Below, piece after piece: positions 8,574 through 16,317 of a stretch of 58,321 bases of DNA. The DNA is from Dawidia cretensis (GTDB lineage: Bacteria > Bacteroidota > Bacteroidia > Cytophagales > Cyclobacteriaceae): NCBI RefSeq assembly GCF_018598175.1, contig NZ_JAHESE010000038.1, positions 1 through 58,321 on the forward strand, written 5' to 3'. Position 1 is the stretch's first letter. The number at the start of each line of letters is the position of its first letter. The position numbers and the translations under genes are program-made. The notes under the pieces are model-generated. The model was not told where the DNA came from. It searched no databases and worked only from the letters and a program-made list of their open reading frames with translations.

Positions 8574-9182
8574 ATGGACTTATTCCATGAACCGGCCACC
8601 GGCCCCACGAACCTGCTACCGTACGAAGGCACGGTGCATTACTACGGTCCTGTCTTCACACAAACCGAAGCCGATCGCTACCTGCAAACGTTGCTGGACA
8701 CAGTTGCCTGGCGGCAGGATGAAGCTGTCATTATGGGCAAACACATCTTCACCAAACGCAAGGTGGCCTGGTATGGCGATCGCGCGTTTTCCTATACGTA
8801 TTCTAACACCACGCGGCATGCGCTGCCATGGACACCGGCGCTGCAGGCGCTGAAAGCTGTCACCGAGCAACGCACGGGAGAAACCTACAACTCGTGTTTA
8901 CTAAACCTGTATCATACGGGAGAAGAGGGCATGGCCTGGCACAGCGATGCGGAACGGGATTTAAAACGAAACGGCGCCATTGGCTCGTTAAGCTTTGGCG
9001 CCGACCGTAAATTTTCTTTCAAGCATAAGCAACAGGGCCAGACCGTTTCTGTCGTGTTACAACACGGCAGCCTGTTGGTGATGAAGGATACTACCCAAAC
9101 GTACTGGCTACACCGTCTGCCGCCGACGAAGCTCGTCACGCGGCCGCGGGTCAACCTGACGTTTCGGACGATTGTTACCTGA
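8574..9182 (+). CDS. alkB: AlkB-type DNA/RNA dealkylase (2OG-Fe(II) dioxygenase)
   Basis: The 202-residue protein contains the AlkB iron ligands H123-x-D125 (MAWHSDAERDL) and H180 (TYWLHRLPPT), and the terminal arginine pair (R192 and R198 in PRVNLTFRTI) that binds 2-oxoglutarate. The SLSFGADRKFSFKHK segment is typical of the bacterial AlkB2/3-like branch. AlkB enzymes oxidise and remove alkyl groups from 1-methyladenine and 3-methylcytosine in nucleic acids. It follows the other oxygenase by 14 nt. Its TGA stop (9180-9182) directly abuts the stop of the convergent permease gene, so no room exists between the two for a terminator. Confidence 0.92.
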   Translation: MDLFHEPATGPTNLLPYEGTVHYYGPVFTQTEADRYLQTLLDTVAWRQDEAVIMGKHIFTKRKVAWYGDRAFSYTYSNTTRHALPWTPALQALKAVTEQRTGETYNSCLLNLYHTGEEGMAWHSDAERDLKRNGAIGSLSFGADRKFSFKHKQQGQTVSVVLQHGSLLVMKDTTQTYWLHRLPPTKLVTRPRVNLTFRTIVT

Positions 9183-11597
9183 TCACTCCGAGCGCAGCGA
9201 GCTTATGGGGCTGATCATCGCGGCGCGAATGGCTTTAAAGCTTACGGTCACCAGGGCGATGATGAGCGCCAGCACGGCGGCCAATGCAAACATCCACCAC
9301 GACAGGGATACACGGTATGGGAAGGTCTCGAGCCAACGGCTCATAGCCCACCACGACGCGGGGATCGCGATCAGCATAGACACGACGACCAGCTTCAGGA
9401 AATCGGACGACAGCATCCCGGCGATGCCCGCCACGGAGGCTCCCAGCACCTTGCGGATGCCGATCTCTTTCACGCGCTGTTCAGTGGCGTATGTGGCCAG
9501 GCCAAACAAGCCGAGGCAGGCAATGAAGATGGTCAGCCCGGCAAAGATACCGAAGATGCTTGTGAACTGTACGTCAGCTTTGTATTGCTGGCCAAACGAT
9601 TGGTCGAGGAATGTATAAAGGAAGGGCCGCTGCGGTGCGACTGTTTTCCAAATTGCCTGCAGCTCGGCAATTGTTTTTTCATAGTTACCGCCTTCGATCT
9701 TTACTGTGATGTTGTTTAATGATTCGTTGGGCGCCAAACGCAATGCCAGCGGCTCGACCTTGCGGTGGAGCGATTGATAATGAAAATCTTTTACGACTCC
9801 AACGACAACACCTTCGCGTCCCCATTGCGAGAACTTCCTGCCGATGATGTCTGCCGGGTTGGCGTAGCCATAAAGTTTTGCGGCCGCTTCGTTTAGCAGC
9901 ATCGTCTGCGTGGAGTCTACCTGGAAATTTCGCGAGTACGCGCGGCCCGCGGCCATTTCGATACCGTATGTGGGCACAAAGTCAAAGTCGATCTCGTACA
10001 GCGAAGGCCCGCCTGCTTGCATTTCACCCGACGGGTTTTCTACCTCCGTGTGGGCATTGGGAAAGAAGGTGCCCGGTACGGCGCGCGATGCCGACGCTGC
10101 TTTCACGGCCGGGTGCCGGCCGAGGGCATCCTTGATGGCTTCGATCTTTTTATTTACGTCGGCATCGCCGCCATAGTCGATTACCAGCATCTGATCCTTT
10201 TCAAAGCCCAGGTCACTCGACCGCATATGGTCGAGTTGCGAGAGTACAACCGCCGTACCGGCCATCAACGCAATGGATAGGCTAAACTGCACAACCACTA
10301 AGCCTTTGCGCAGTAATACGCCACTGGTTGACGCCTTAAATTTGCCTTTCAGGACGGCCGCCGGCCGGAAGCCGCTCAATACCAGGGCCGGATAGCTGCC
10401 GGCCAGCAGGCCGATCACGCTCGCCGCGAACAGTACCCAGGGCAGCACCATTTTTACTGCTGCAGGACCGCCTAATGTTTTGGCCGACAGCTCCTGCACC
10501 AACGGCAGCGCGATCAATGCCAGCACAACGGCGACAAAGGCCGAGATGAACGAAAGGATTACCGACTCGGTCAGGAATTGGTATACCAGGCTGCGCCGTA
10601 ACGCACCGACTGTCTTGCGCACGCCGACTTCTTTGGCACGCTCCATGGACCGTGCGGTGGAGAGGTTCATAAAATTGATGCAGGCGATGAGCAGGATAAA
10701 AACAGCAACCGAGGCAAAGATATATACGTTCGACAGGCTACCGGTTACGCCTGGCTGGCGACCGGCCTTCGAATATAGATAAGCATCTGACAGGGGTTCG
10801 AAGGTCATGGCATACCAGCCATTTTCACCATCCGGCACGTTGCGTGCCGCGAAGTCGGATGTGCGTGCCTCCATTTTTTTTATGCGAGCGTTCTCCGGCA
10901 ACCGGAAGTAAGTATAAAAATCTACGTAGCCCCACCATCCAAAGATTTCGGGCCGGAACTTGCGAAAGGTGTTCATTGAAATAAAAGCATCGAACGAGAA
11001 GTGCGAATTAGCCGGTATATCTTCCATAACACCGGTAACGATTACCTGGAAGTTATTGTCTACACGCAACATCTGCCCCAAGGCGGCTTCCTCGCCAAAG
11101 TATTTACGCGCCAGGCTTTTCGTCAGCACGATGCCATTTAGCTCTTTCAGCGCGAGAGCGGGATTTCCTTCCAGTAGCTTCCAGCTGAAAATATCAAATG
11201 TAGCGGAGTCGGCAAATGTGATATTATTTTCCTGAAAGCGCCTGTCACCACGCTCCAGCAACATCGTGTTTGGGCTGGTAAATTGTGTCACGTGCTGTAC
11301 TTCCGGATAATACTCCCGTAGGGCCGGCCCCACGGGCGCACATCCCCATACCTGATATTCTCCTGGTGCCGGTGCCTGCAGCCTGGCGCCCTTTTCCGGC
11401 GAGCGGAATGATTGTAACACCCGGTATATATTGGGTGCGTGCTCGTGGTACTGATCGTATGAAAGCTCTTCGCGTATGTAGAGGGTGATCAGCAGGCAGC
11501 AACACAGGCCGACGGCCAGCCCGGTAATGTTGATGACGGTATAGATCTTGTTCCGAAGCAGGCTTCTCCAGGCGATGATGAAATAGTTTTTGAGCAT
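9183..11597 (-). CDS. FtsX/MacB-type ABC transporter permease
   Basis: The 804-residue protein has the two-module structure common in Cytophagales: an N-terminal helix (MLKNYFIIAWRSLLRNKIY), a MacB-like periplasmic core domain at about residues 50-240, an FtsX domain at about 290-400, a second helix and periplasmic domain (about 430-640) and a second FtsX domain at about 680-795. Both FtsX domains carry the characteristic GVRKTVGA or GIRKVLGA motif after an RxxE stretch. No ATP-binding subunit is adjacent, which is usual for this expanded family. Such permeases form mechanotransmission complexes rather than simple pores; the substrate is unknown. The gene is monocistronic and convergent with alkB. 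Confidence 0.9.
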   Translation of the reverse strand: MLKNYFIIAWRSLLRNKIYTVINITGLAVGLCCCLLITLYIREELSYDQYHEHAPNIYRVLQSFRSPEKGARLQAPAPGEYQVWGCAPVGPALREYYPEVQHVTQFTSPNTMLLERGDRRFQENNITFADSATFDIFSWKLLEGNPALALKELNGIVLTKSLARKYFGEEAALGQMLRVDNNFQVIVTGVMEDIPANSHFSFDAFISMNTFRKFRPEIFGWWGYVDFYTYFRLPENARIKKMEARTSDFAARNVPDGENGWYAMTFEPLSDAYLYSKAGRQPGVTGSLSNVYIFASVAVFILLIACINFMNLSTARSMERAKEVGVRKTVGALRRSLVYQFLTESVILSFISAFVAVVLALIALPLVQELSAKTLGGPAAVKMVLPWVLFAASVIGLLAGSYPALVLSGFRPAAVLKGKFKASTSGVLLRKGLVVVQFSLSIALMAGTAVVLSQLDHMRSSDLGFEKDQMLVIDYGGDADVNKKIEAIKDALGRHPAVKAASASRAVPGTFFPNAHTEVENPSGEMQAGGPSLYEIDFDFVPTYGIEMAAGRAYSRNFQVDSTQTMLLNEAAAKLYGYANPADIIGRKFSQWGREGVVVGVVKDFHYQSLHRKVEPLALRLAPNESLNNITVKIEGGNYEKTIAELQAIWKTVAPQRPFLYTFLDQSFGQQYKADVQFTSIFGIFAGLTIFIACLGLFGLATYATEQRVKEIGIRKVLGASVAGIAGMLSSDFLKLVVVSMLIAIPASWWAMSRWLETFPYRVSLSWWMFALAAVLALIIALVTVSFKAIRAAMISPISSLRSE

Positions 11598-11651
11598 GGG
11601 CGATACCGGGTTGGCAATTTTGTTCGCAAGGCGGTATACAATTCGACGGCC

Positions 11652-11674
11652 AAAAAAAATAGCCCCTCCGGGGC
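11652..11674 (-). terminator. Intrinsic terminator, minus strand
   Basis: Read on the minus strand, GCCCC-GGA-GGGGC (11674-11662) is followed by TATTTTTTTT. It stands downstream of the 11739-12212 gene and upstream of the permease, so it separates the two transcripts. Confidence 0.75.
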
Positions 11675-11738
11675 CAATTGCAGGCTTTTTCCCAGCGGGG
11701 CTGTTCGGTTACAATACAAACCGTTCGCGTGCGGACGG

Positions 11739-12212
11739 CTATTTTTTCTCTTCTACGGGTACCTCTTGCGGGGTCTTTTCCTCTTCCGTTGCGCTATCCT
11801 TGCCCCAATAGGCCCAGATGGCACCGGCGACCAGTACGAGGATAATGGCTTTTCCGCCGATCTTGTCCCACAAGGAAATGGGGTTAGACGGCAGGTCGAG
11901 GTTGTAGGTTGTCGCGTACTCCTGTAGCTCTTCCTCACTGACATCGAAGTATACATCCTGACCTTTTATAGACAGGCAATAGTGCTCATCAAAGTTCCAG
12001 ATCGGCAGCCATACGATCCAGAATTGTTTGTAGACATAGGCTATATCCGCATATGCCTTATGGTCTTCTGAATAGAACCGGGTGCTATCCGGCAGGTCGG
12101 CTACGGGTATGATGTACTGGCACTCGGAGCAATAAGGTATCCGGGCACGGGCCGAAGACTCGGTATACACCACAAAAAGCAAAGCGGTCAGGAGAAGTAG
12201 TTTTCCTTTCAT
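11739..12212 (-). CDS. Small exported membrane protein of unknown function
   Basis: The start is placed at the ATG at 12212 (157 residues). The longer open frame upstream encodes an arginine/proline-rich shadow of the GC-rich DNA with no protein-like features. The product has a signal peptide (KGKLLLLTALLFVVYTESSA), a CxxC pair (PYCSECQ) that could bind metal or form a disulfide, and a C-terminal membrane helix (IILVLVAGAIWAYWG) followed by an acidic, lysine/glutamate-rich tail. The sequence TATCTTTA upstream is close to the Bacteroidota -7 consensus. A terminator follows at 11652-11674. I do not recognise the family. Confidence 0.75.
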   Translation of the reverse strand: MKGKLLLLTALLFVVYTESSARARIPYCSECQYIIPVADLPDSTRFYSEDHKAYADIAYVYKQFWIVWLPIWNFDEHYCLSIKGQDVYFDVSEEELQEYATTYNLDLPSNPISLWDKIGGKAIILVLVAGAIWAYWGKDSATEEEKTPQEVPVEEKK

Positions 12213-12466
12213 GTTGGTTGTGTTTGCGGTAAAGATACGGGAAGGTATAACTATACCCCGGGGCAATCTGTGAAGCTTCATGGGAGCCGTTGCCGGGTAT
12301 AAAATTACCGGCGAAAGGTAAACTTCCCGCCTATAGAATTGAATGTAACCGTAAAAGTGTCGGCGCCAAAAGCACCCGGGCCGACCGCTGTTTTTTACAA
12401 CTGCCTGTTTACCGGACCCGCTGCCGGCGCGAATGATCGGCCGGCAACAAGCCCACAGTAATTTTC

Positions 12467-13084
12467 TTAGAGTGCAGAAGGCTGCAACATGAGGTACTGG
12501 CGTATCTCGGCCTTGAGCAGGCCGGTGATAAGTCGCATCTGCTCGTAGCTCTCCTGGATCCGGCCGATCAGCAAGGCGCCTTCCAGCATGGTAAACATTT
12601 TGATGGCAAACTCCTCTGCCGGAAATGTATCCCGGAACTCGCCTGCTTCGATGCCCTGCTGGACGATGCCCGAGATCCGTCCCTGGAAAAGCCAGATGAC
12701 ATTGTTCACCTGTTCTTTGATGACGGGGTGTGCCGCATCGGCCTCGACCCCGAAGTTCAGAATGGGGCAACCGCCGGCATCATCCTGCAGGAGGTACTCT
12801 TCGTAAAAATCCAGTAAAGCAAAGAGCTTTTGTTTACCTGTACGTTCGCGTGCTACTACTTTGTCGAGCCTGTCAGAGAGGCCCATAGCCAGGTAGTTAA
12901 ATGACTCGCGGCAAATCTCTGCTTTGCTTTCAAAGTTTCCGTAGACGCCGCCCTTTGCCAGCTTGGTGACTTCCATAATGTCCGTAATGGAAGTGCCGGC
13001 AAAGCCTTTCTGGTTGAAGAGGGGGGCGGCCTTTTCAATGATAAACTGGCGCGTCCGCTGCGCCTTCTTCATAGTAGTGACCAT
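12467..13084 (-). CDS. TetR/AcrR family transcriptional repressor
   Basis: The 205-residue protein has the TetR helix-turn-helix at about residues 8-55 (GFAGTSITDIMEVTKLAKGG followed by VYGNFESKAEI) and an alpha-helical ligand domain. Residues near the middle (GGCPILNFGVEAD) match the TetR subfamily whose members often sense electrophiles or control reductases and efflux. The start may be either M1 (13084) or M5 (13072). Immediately upstream sit three copies of a 7-bp half-site (13160-13187), a likely autoregulatory operator. No obvious efflux or reductase target is adjacent on the same strand, so the controlled genes may lie elsewhere. Confidence 0.9.
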   Translation of the reverse strand: MVTTMKKAQRTRQFIIEKAAPLFNQKGFAGTSITDIMEVTKLAKGGVYGNFESKAEICRESFNYLAMGLSDRLDKVVARERTGKQKLFALLDFYEEYLLQDDAGGCPILNFGVEADAAHPVIKEQVNNVIWLFQGRISGIVQQGIEAGEFRDTFPAEEFAIKMFTMLEGALLIGRIQESYEQMRLITGLLKAEIRQYLMLQPSAL

Positions 13085-13159
13085 ACGTGCGTTGTTAGTT
13101 AGCTTGGGTATAAAACATCCACAAGGTCAGCACGAAACCAGAGAAAACGATATGTAGTT

Positions 13160-13187
13160 ATTAAGCGGCTCTGCTTAATTATTAAGC
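13160..13187. promoter_or_regulatory. Triple half-site operator upstream of tetR
   Basis: ATTAAGC (13160-13166), GCTTAAT (13173-13179) and ATTAAGC (13181-13187) alternate in orientation. They form TTAAGC-N6-GCTTAA and the 15-bp palindrome GCTTAAT-T-ATTAAGC. The site lies about 75-100 bp upstream of the tetR start, in its presumed promoter. TetR self-repression is inferred. Confidence 0.6.
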
Positions 13188-13198
13188 GGTCATGGTCG

Positions 13199-13690
13199 CT
13201 ACAAAGGCTTTGTTTCAACGGCCGATAAGAGTCTGTCAATAAGGCTCGTTTGTAGTAAAGCGTCTTCCACTTCGTCCAGCGCCCTGAGCAGATTGTTCGG
13301 TGTATTGGTCAGCAGCCCAAGAACTTTGGTGAGCACCCGCCAGGCCGGCTGCATCTGCGCGACCAGCGCTTTGCCCTTGTCCGTTAGTTGCAACAGACGC
13401 TTACGCTCATCCTGCTTGTCTCGCCGGGATCGAATCAGCTTGTGCTTTTCCAGCTCTTTTAACAAACTGATCGTCGATGGGTGGGTATACCCGATCTCGG
13501 TCGCGATTTCGACTACGCTTAGCACGGGTTTTCGATGCAGGGCATAGATCACCGGGAACCACTTGGGTTCGAAGTCGATGCCTTGCGCTTTATACAACAG
13601 CGCACAGTCTTTCCGCAATTGCTCGCTGAGGCGTTGCAGGCGGGTCGAGATCGCCAGGATACCGGCTTCGTCTATCAGGGGTGTGCTCAT
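13199..13690 (-). CDS. MarR family transcriptional regulator
   Basis: The 163-residue protein has the MarR winged helix at about residues 45-115: VVEIATEIGYTHPSTISLL as the recognition helix and RRDKQDERKRLLQLTDKGKA as the wing. Its ATG (13688-13690) overlaps the TGA stop of the upstream GNAT gene in an ATGA, so translation of the two is coupled. The promoter in front of the GNAT gene has a palindromic operator placed between the -33 and -7 boxes, the expected position for MarR autorepression. The effector is unknown. Confidence 0.9.
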   Translation of the reverse strand: MSTPLIDEAGILAISTRLQRLSEQLRKDCALLYKAQGIDFEPKWFPVIYALHRKPVLSVVEIATEIGYTHPSTISLLKELEKHKLIRSRRDKQDERKRLLQLTDKGKALVAQMQPAWRVLTKVLGLLTNTPNNLLRALDEVEDALLQTSLIDRLLSAVETKPL

Positions 13691-14190
13691 GGTTGCGTGG
13701 AAAGGTCAAGGTAATAAAAGACGGTGTCGACGGGCATGACCGGAAATGCCGGAGGCAGGTCTTGCTTTTGAATCGGGCGAAAGCCATTACGTTCATAGAA
13801 ACGCAGGGCGGCCTGCAGTTTGGGTACCGTGCCGAGGTATAACGCATGTAAGCCGTGTTGCCGGCTATAGGCTATCAGGGTGTCGAGCAATTTCTGCGCT
13901 ACACTCAATTCCTTGCCGCGATACTCTTTTCGTACAAACATCTTGCGGATTGCGCCGGCGGGGCCGTCGAAGGCAATCAGCCCGATGGTGCCCACAAGTT
14001 GACCCTCATACCGTGCACCCCAAAAGCCGCCGCCCGAGCCGTGATAAACCTCATCGAGCTGTAACAAGTCCGGTTGCGCGTCCAGGGTAACGGGAACATT
14101 GAATTCCAGCTGCTGAATGGGCAATATAATATCGATTACCTCGCGGCTGCAGGCATTGCCGATCGGGTCGATGGAAAGCGCTGTTGTCAT
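13687..14190 (-). CDS. GNAT family N-acetyltransferase
   Basis: The start is set at the ATG at 14190 (167 residues). A longer open frame reaches 14304, but its first 38 codons cross the promoter and operator described below and are not protein-like. The acetyl-CoA motif region is KMFVRKEYRGKELSVAQKLL, followed by LYLGTVPKLQAALRFYERNGF, the usual beta5-alpha4 end of GNAT enzymes. It forms a two-gene operon with the MarR gene through a 4-nt overlap. GNAT-MarR pairs are common and the acetyltransferase may inactivate a compound that the repressor senses, but the substrate is not indicated by the sequence. Confidence 0.88.
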   Translation of the reverse strand: MTTALSIDPIGNACSREVIDIILPIQQLEFNVPVTLDAQPDLLQLDEVYHGSGGGFWGARYEGQLVGTIGLIAFDGPAGAIRKMFVRKEYRGKELSVAQKLLDTLIAYSRQHGLHALYLGTVPKLQAALRFYERNGFRPIQKQDLPPAFPVMPVDTVFYYLDLSTQP

Positions 14191-14208
14191 CTTCCATGTA
14201 TTTATGTA

Positions 14209-14240
14209 CAAAACTACGTAGTTAACTACGTAAATACAAA
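14209..14240 (-). promoter_or_regulatory. GNAT-marR promoter with embedded palindromic operator
   Basis: On the minus strand TTTG (14240-14237), a 20-nt spacer and TAGTTTTG (14216-14209) fit the Bacteroidota promoter consensus. The 18-bp perfect palindrome TACGTAGTTAACTACGTA (14215-14232) fills the spacer, and an overlapping AACTACGTAGTT (14212-14223) forms a second one. Occupation by MarR would block polymerase. Confidence 0.75.
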
Positions 14241-14266
14241 ACAGGAAAAACACCCCTCCCCCGCCG

Positions 14267-14298
14267 TTTGGTTCTTTTCGATCTTTTGGGTAGGTTTC
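14267..14298 (+). promoter_or_regulatory. Candidate promoter of the DUF2589 operon
   Basis: TTTG (14267-14270), 20 nt and TAGGTTTC (14291-14298) match TTTG-N20-TAnnTTTG except for the final base. It lies 88 bp upstream of the first gene of the operon and diverges from the GNAT-marR promoter. Confidence 0.45.
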
Positions 14299-14385
14299 GT
14301 CCATGAGCCCTTCCGTGTTGCTTCCAGTGAAGCCGCGCAGATGGGTTTTTTAATTTATTCGTAATCAAGACACTTCATCTATACT

Positions 14386-15171
14386 ATGTCAAACGGAACT
14401 TCTGCCAGTGGAAAAGAGGAAAAAGAAAATGAAGGCCAGGAATTGAGCCTATCGGCCGCATTGCTGGCCCCGCTTAATTCTATTTTTGAGGCTCAGGTAC
14501 AATCTGCGCGTGCATTTCTGAATTTTATTCTTCAGATCGGCTTCCGGCATAAATATGAGGATGACGAGCGGGCCGAGATTGATAAAAAGATCAATAGCAG
14601 CGATACCGATCCGGAGCATAGAAGGGAACTGGAAAGAACACGTAAGGAGATCCAGGATTATGACAAAGCCCGGGCCGATATCAGAGCGCAGTTAGACAAA
14701 TCCAAAGACCCCAGCCAGCAACTCACCCCCCAGGAACGCGCCGACGTGGAGGATTTCTATCGTCGTTTCGGGGATCTTTACCAACAATGTTTTAGCTATC
14801 TCGACAGCAGCGGCAACATGCGTACAATCTATGTGCCCAACCTGGCGTTGCTGCCTGTGCAGCCCCTGGGTATATCAGACGCGAAGTTTAAGTTTTCGAT
14901 GGAAATATCAGACACATCGGAGAGGTATGACCAGATGGGTACGGTGCAATCGGAGAAAAAAGAGAGCCGCCCGTGGTACCTCATTCAGCCCAAGAGTGTG
15001 CGCGGCACTATTTCATCGGGTCAGAAAAAGGAGAACTCACGGGCTATTGAAATTGAGCTGAATGTCAAGGCCGGAGACATGCCGTTTGGGTTACACCAGA
15101 TGCTCACCGCCATTACCAATGTATCGACCGATACGATGAATAATGAATCGATCCGCCGTCCCGGCGAATAA
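14386..15171 (+). CDS. DUF2589-like protein with inserted coiled coil (operon gene A)
   Basis: The 261-residue protein starts with a charged linker, then an amphipathic helix (LAPLNSIFEAQVQSARAFL, about 30-50). A highly charged predicted coiled coil follows at about 60-125 (ERAEIDKKINS to AQLDKSKD), then a beta-rich domain (about 130-250) with VPNLALLPVQPLGISDAKFK and IEIELNVKAGDMPFGLHQM. Helix and beta domain align by eye with the next gene, so the two are paralogues and the coiled coil is an insertion. This matches my recollection of the DUF2589 family, whose function is not known. There is no signal peptide, so it is probably cytoplasmic. First gene of a four-gene operon ending in a cell-wall-enzyme-like protein. 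Confidence 0.75.
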   Translation: MSNGTSASGKEEKENEGQELSLSAALLAPLNSIFEAQVQSARAFLNFILQIGFRHKYEDDERAEIDKKINSSDTDPEHRRELERTRKEIQDYDKARADIRAQLDKSKDPSQQLTPQERADVEDFYRRFGDLYQQCFSYLDSSGNMRTIYVPNLALLPVQPLGISDAKFKFSMEISDTSERYDQMGTVQSEKKESRPWYLIQPKSVRGTISSGQKKENSRAIEIELNVKAGDMPFGLHQMLTAITNVSTDTMNNESIRRPGE

Positions 15172-15221
15172 TACATAAACACCTAATCAAAATAGTTAAT
15201 CAACATTTAACCCCCTATACT

Positions 15222-15803
15222 ATGGCCGATGGAGATATCAACGTTAGCCCCGCGGAGTTTCAGAAAATTCCCCTGGACTTTATTATTGCCACCCCCCTCC
15301 TTACCACCATCAATGCACACCGCCAGGCGGCGGAAACCACGCTGGCGTTTATTACCAAGCTGCTGAATAAACCGGCGGATGGAAATGGCCCCGGCGGGGT
15401 AGACAACCTGCAGTTTAAGATGAAGGTCAATGAGGTTGACTCGAATGGCAAATCTGTTCAAGCCGAGCGTGAAATTTCGGTGCCGCTGATCACCCTGGTA
15501 AAAGTACCCAGCCTGAACTTCGACTCGATGAGCGTGAGTTTCAACTATAACATCTCACAGATCAGTAAAGAAGTAAATACCAATGCGCAGCAGGCCAAAC
15601 TGGATATTGGCACCACCGGCATTCTCAAGGGTTTTTTCAATGCATCGCTGGTAGGCTCTGTCGAACACAGCCGTACACGCGAAACCACCAGCAACCGCGG
15701 TGGTACGCTGGAAGTAAAGGTGAACGTCAGCGAATCGCAATTGCCTGCCGGGTTGCAGAAAATCCTGGACGCGCTTGTTGAAAACATCGAGCTCCCAAAG
15801 TAG
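15222..15803 (+). CDS. DUF2589-like protein (operon gene B)
   Basis: The 193-residue protein has the same plan as gene A without the coiled coil: the helix IATPLLTTINAHRQAAETTL near the N-terminus, then the beta domain with VPLITLVKVPSLNFDSMSVS and a final VKVNVSESQLPAGLQKILDA. The conserved P-x-x-L-x-x-V/L-P-x-L arrangement and the terminal helix are shared with gene A. It has no signal peptide or membrane segment. The gap to gene A is 50 nt, and both start codons are preceded by the same CTATACT heptamer. Paired DUF2589 paralogues suggest a hetero-oligomeric structure, but that is inference. Confidence 0.75.
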   Translation: MADGDINVSPAEFQKIPLDFIIATPLLTTINAHRQAAETTLAFITKLLNKPADGNGPGGVDNLQFKMKVNEVDSNGKSVQAEREISVPLITLVKVPSLNFDSMSVSFNYNISQISKEVNTNAQQAKLDIGTTGILKGFFNASLVGSVEHSRTRETTSNRGGTLEVKVNVSESQLPAGLQKILDALVENIELPK

Positions 15804-15882
15804 ATGCGGTCATCGCGGCAGAGCAAAGATCAAAATGGCCGCCATGGCTGACCGTGCGTGATTTTAAATGGTTCGATAAAGT

Positions 15883-16317
15883 ATGGAATTCAGTAAACGT
15901 CGTCGGTCTGCATCGCCGGTCCCTAAAGGATTTGCTGCCACCTTTCTTCAAGAAGTGGTTCGGGCAGACATGAGCATGCACGACATGCAGCTGGCGGCCT
16001 GGCGACACTTCCTGGGAAGCGACCCGGGTGGCCGGGCGGCCGGCGCCACGGAAGGCATGGCCGAACAGCGCTACCTTTTCCTCGAGCACGTGAGCCTGTC
16101 GTTCTATATCAAGCCACTGCCAGGCTTACCGTTTTGGCAGCGGGTAAAGCTGTCGTGGAATGTACTGCGTGGCCGAAAAGTTATAGACGGCGTCGGCCCG
16201 CAGTGGTATGAAGTGTGCGCGGCCGACGACCCTGAGCGCATCGCCGTGGTCGTGGAAGTACGCCGCTCGGTAGACGGCAAACTGGAGGTTACAACACAAC
16301 AAAATGCCCTGTCATGA
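15883..16317 (+). CDS. Unknown protein, possible divergent relative of genes A and B (operon gene C)
   Basis: The 144-residue protein has an arginine-rich N-terminus (SKRRRSASPVPKGF), a helical segment (about 15-45) and a strand-rich second half (YLFLEHVSLSFYIKPLPG, then RIAVVVEVRRSVDGKLEV). The order helix, strand pair, final strand with an alternating V/E pattern resembles the core of genes A and B, so it could be a distant third relative, but identity is too low to be sure by eye. Its TGA stop overlaps the ATG of gene D in an ATGA, indicating translational coupling and supporting it as a real member of the operon. No signal peptide. Confidence 0.65.
   Translation: MEFSKRRRSASPVPKGFAATFLQEVVRADMSMHDMQLAAWRHFLGSDPGGRAAGATEGMAEQRYLFLEHVSLSFYIKPLPGLPFWQRVKLSWNVLRGRKVIDGVGPQWYEVCAADDPERIAVVVEVRRSVDGKLEVTTQQNALS

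Noticed and set aside
12213-12770. N-terminal extension of the 11739-12212 gene
   Set aside because: The extra 186 codons are Arg/Pro-rich, overlap the tetR gene end, and precede a perfect signal-peptide start at 12212.
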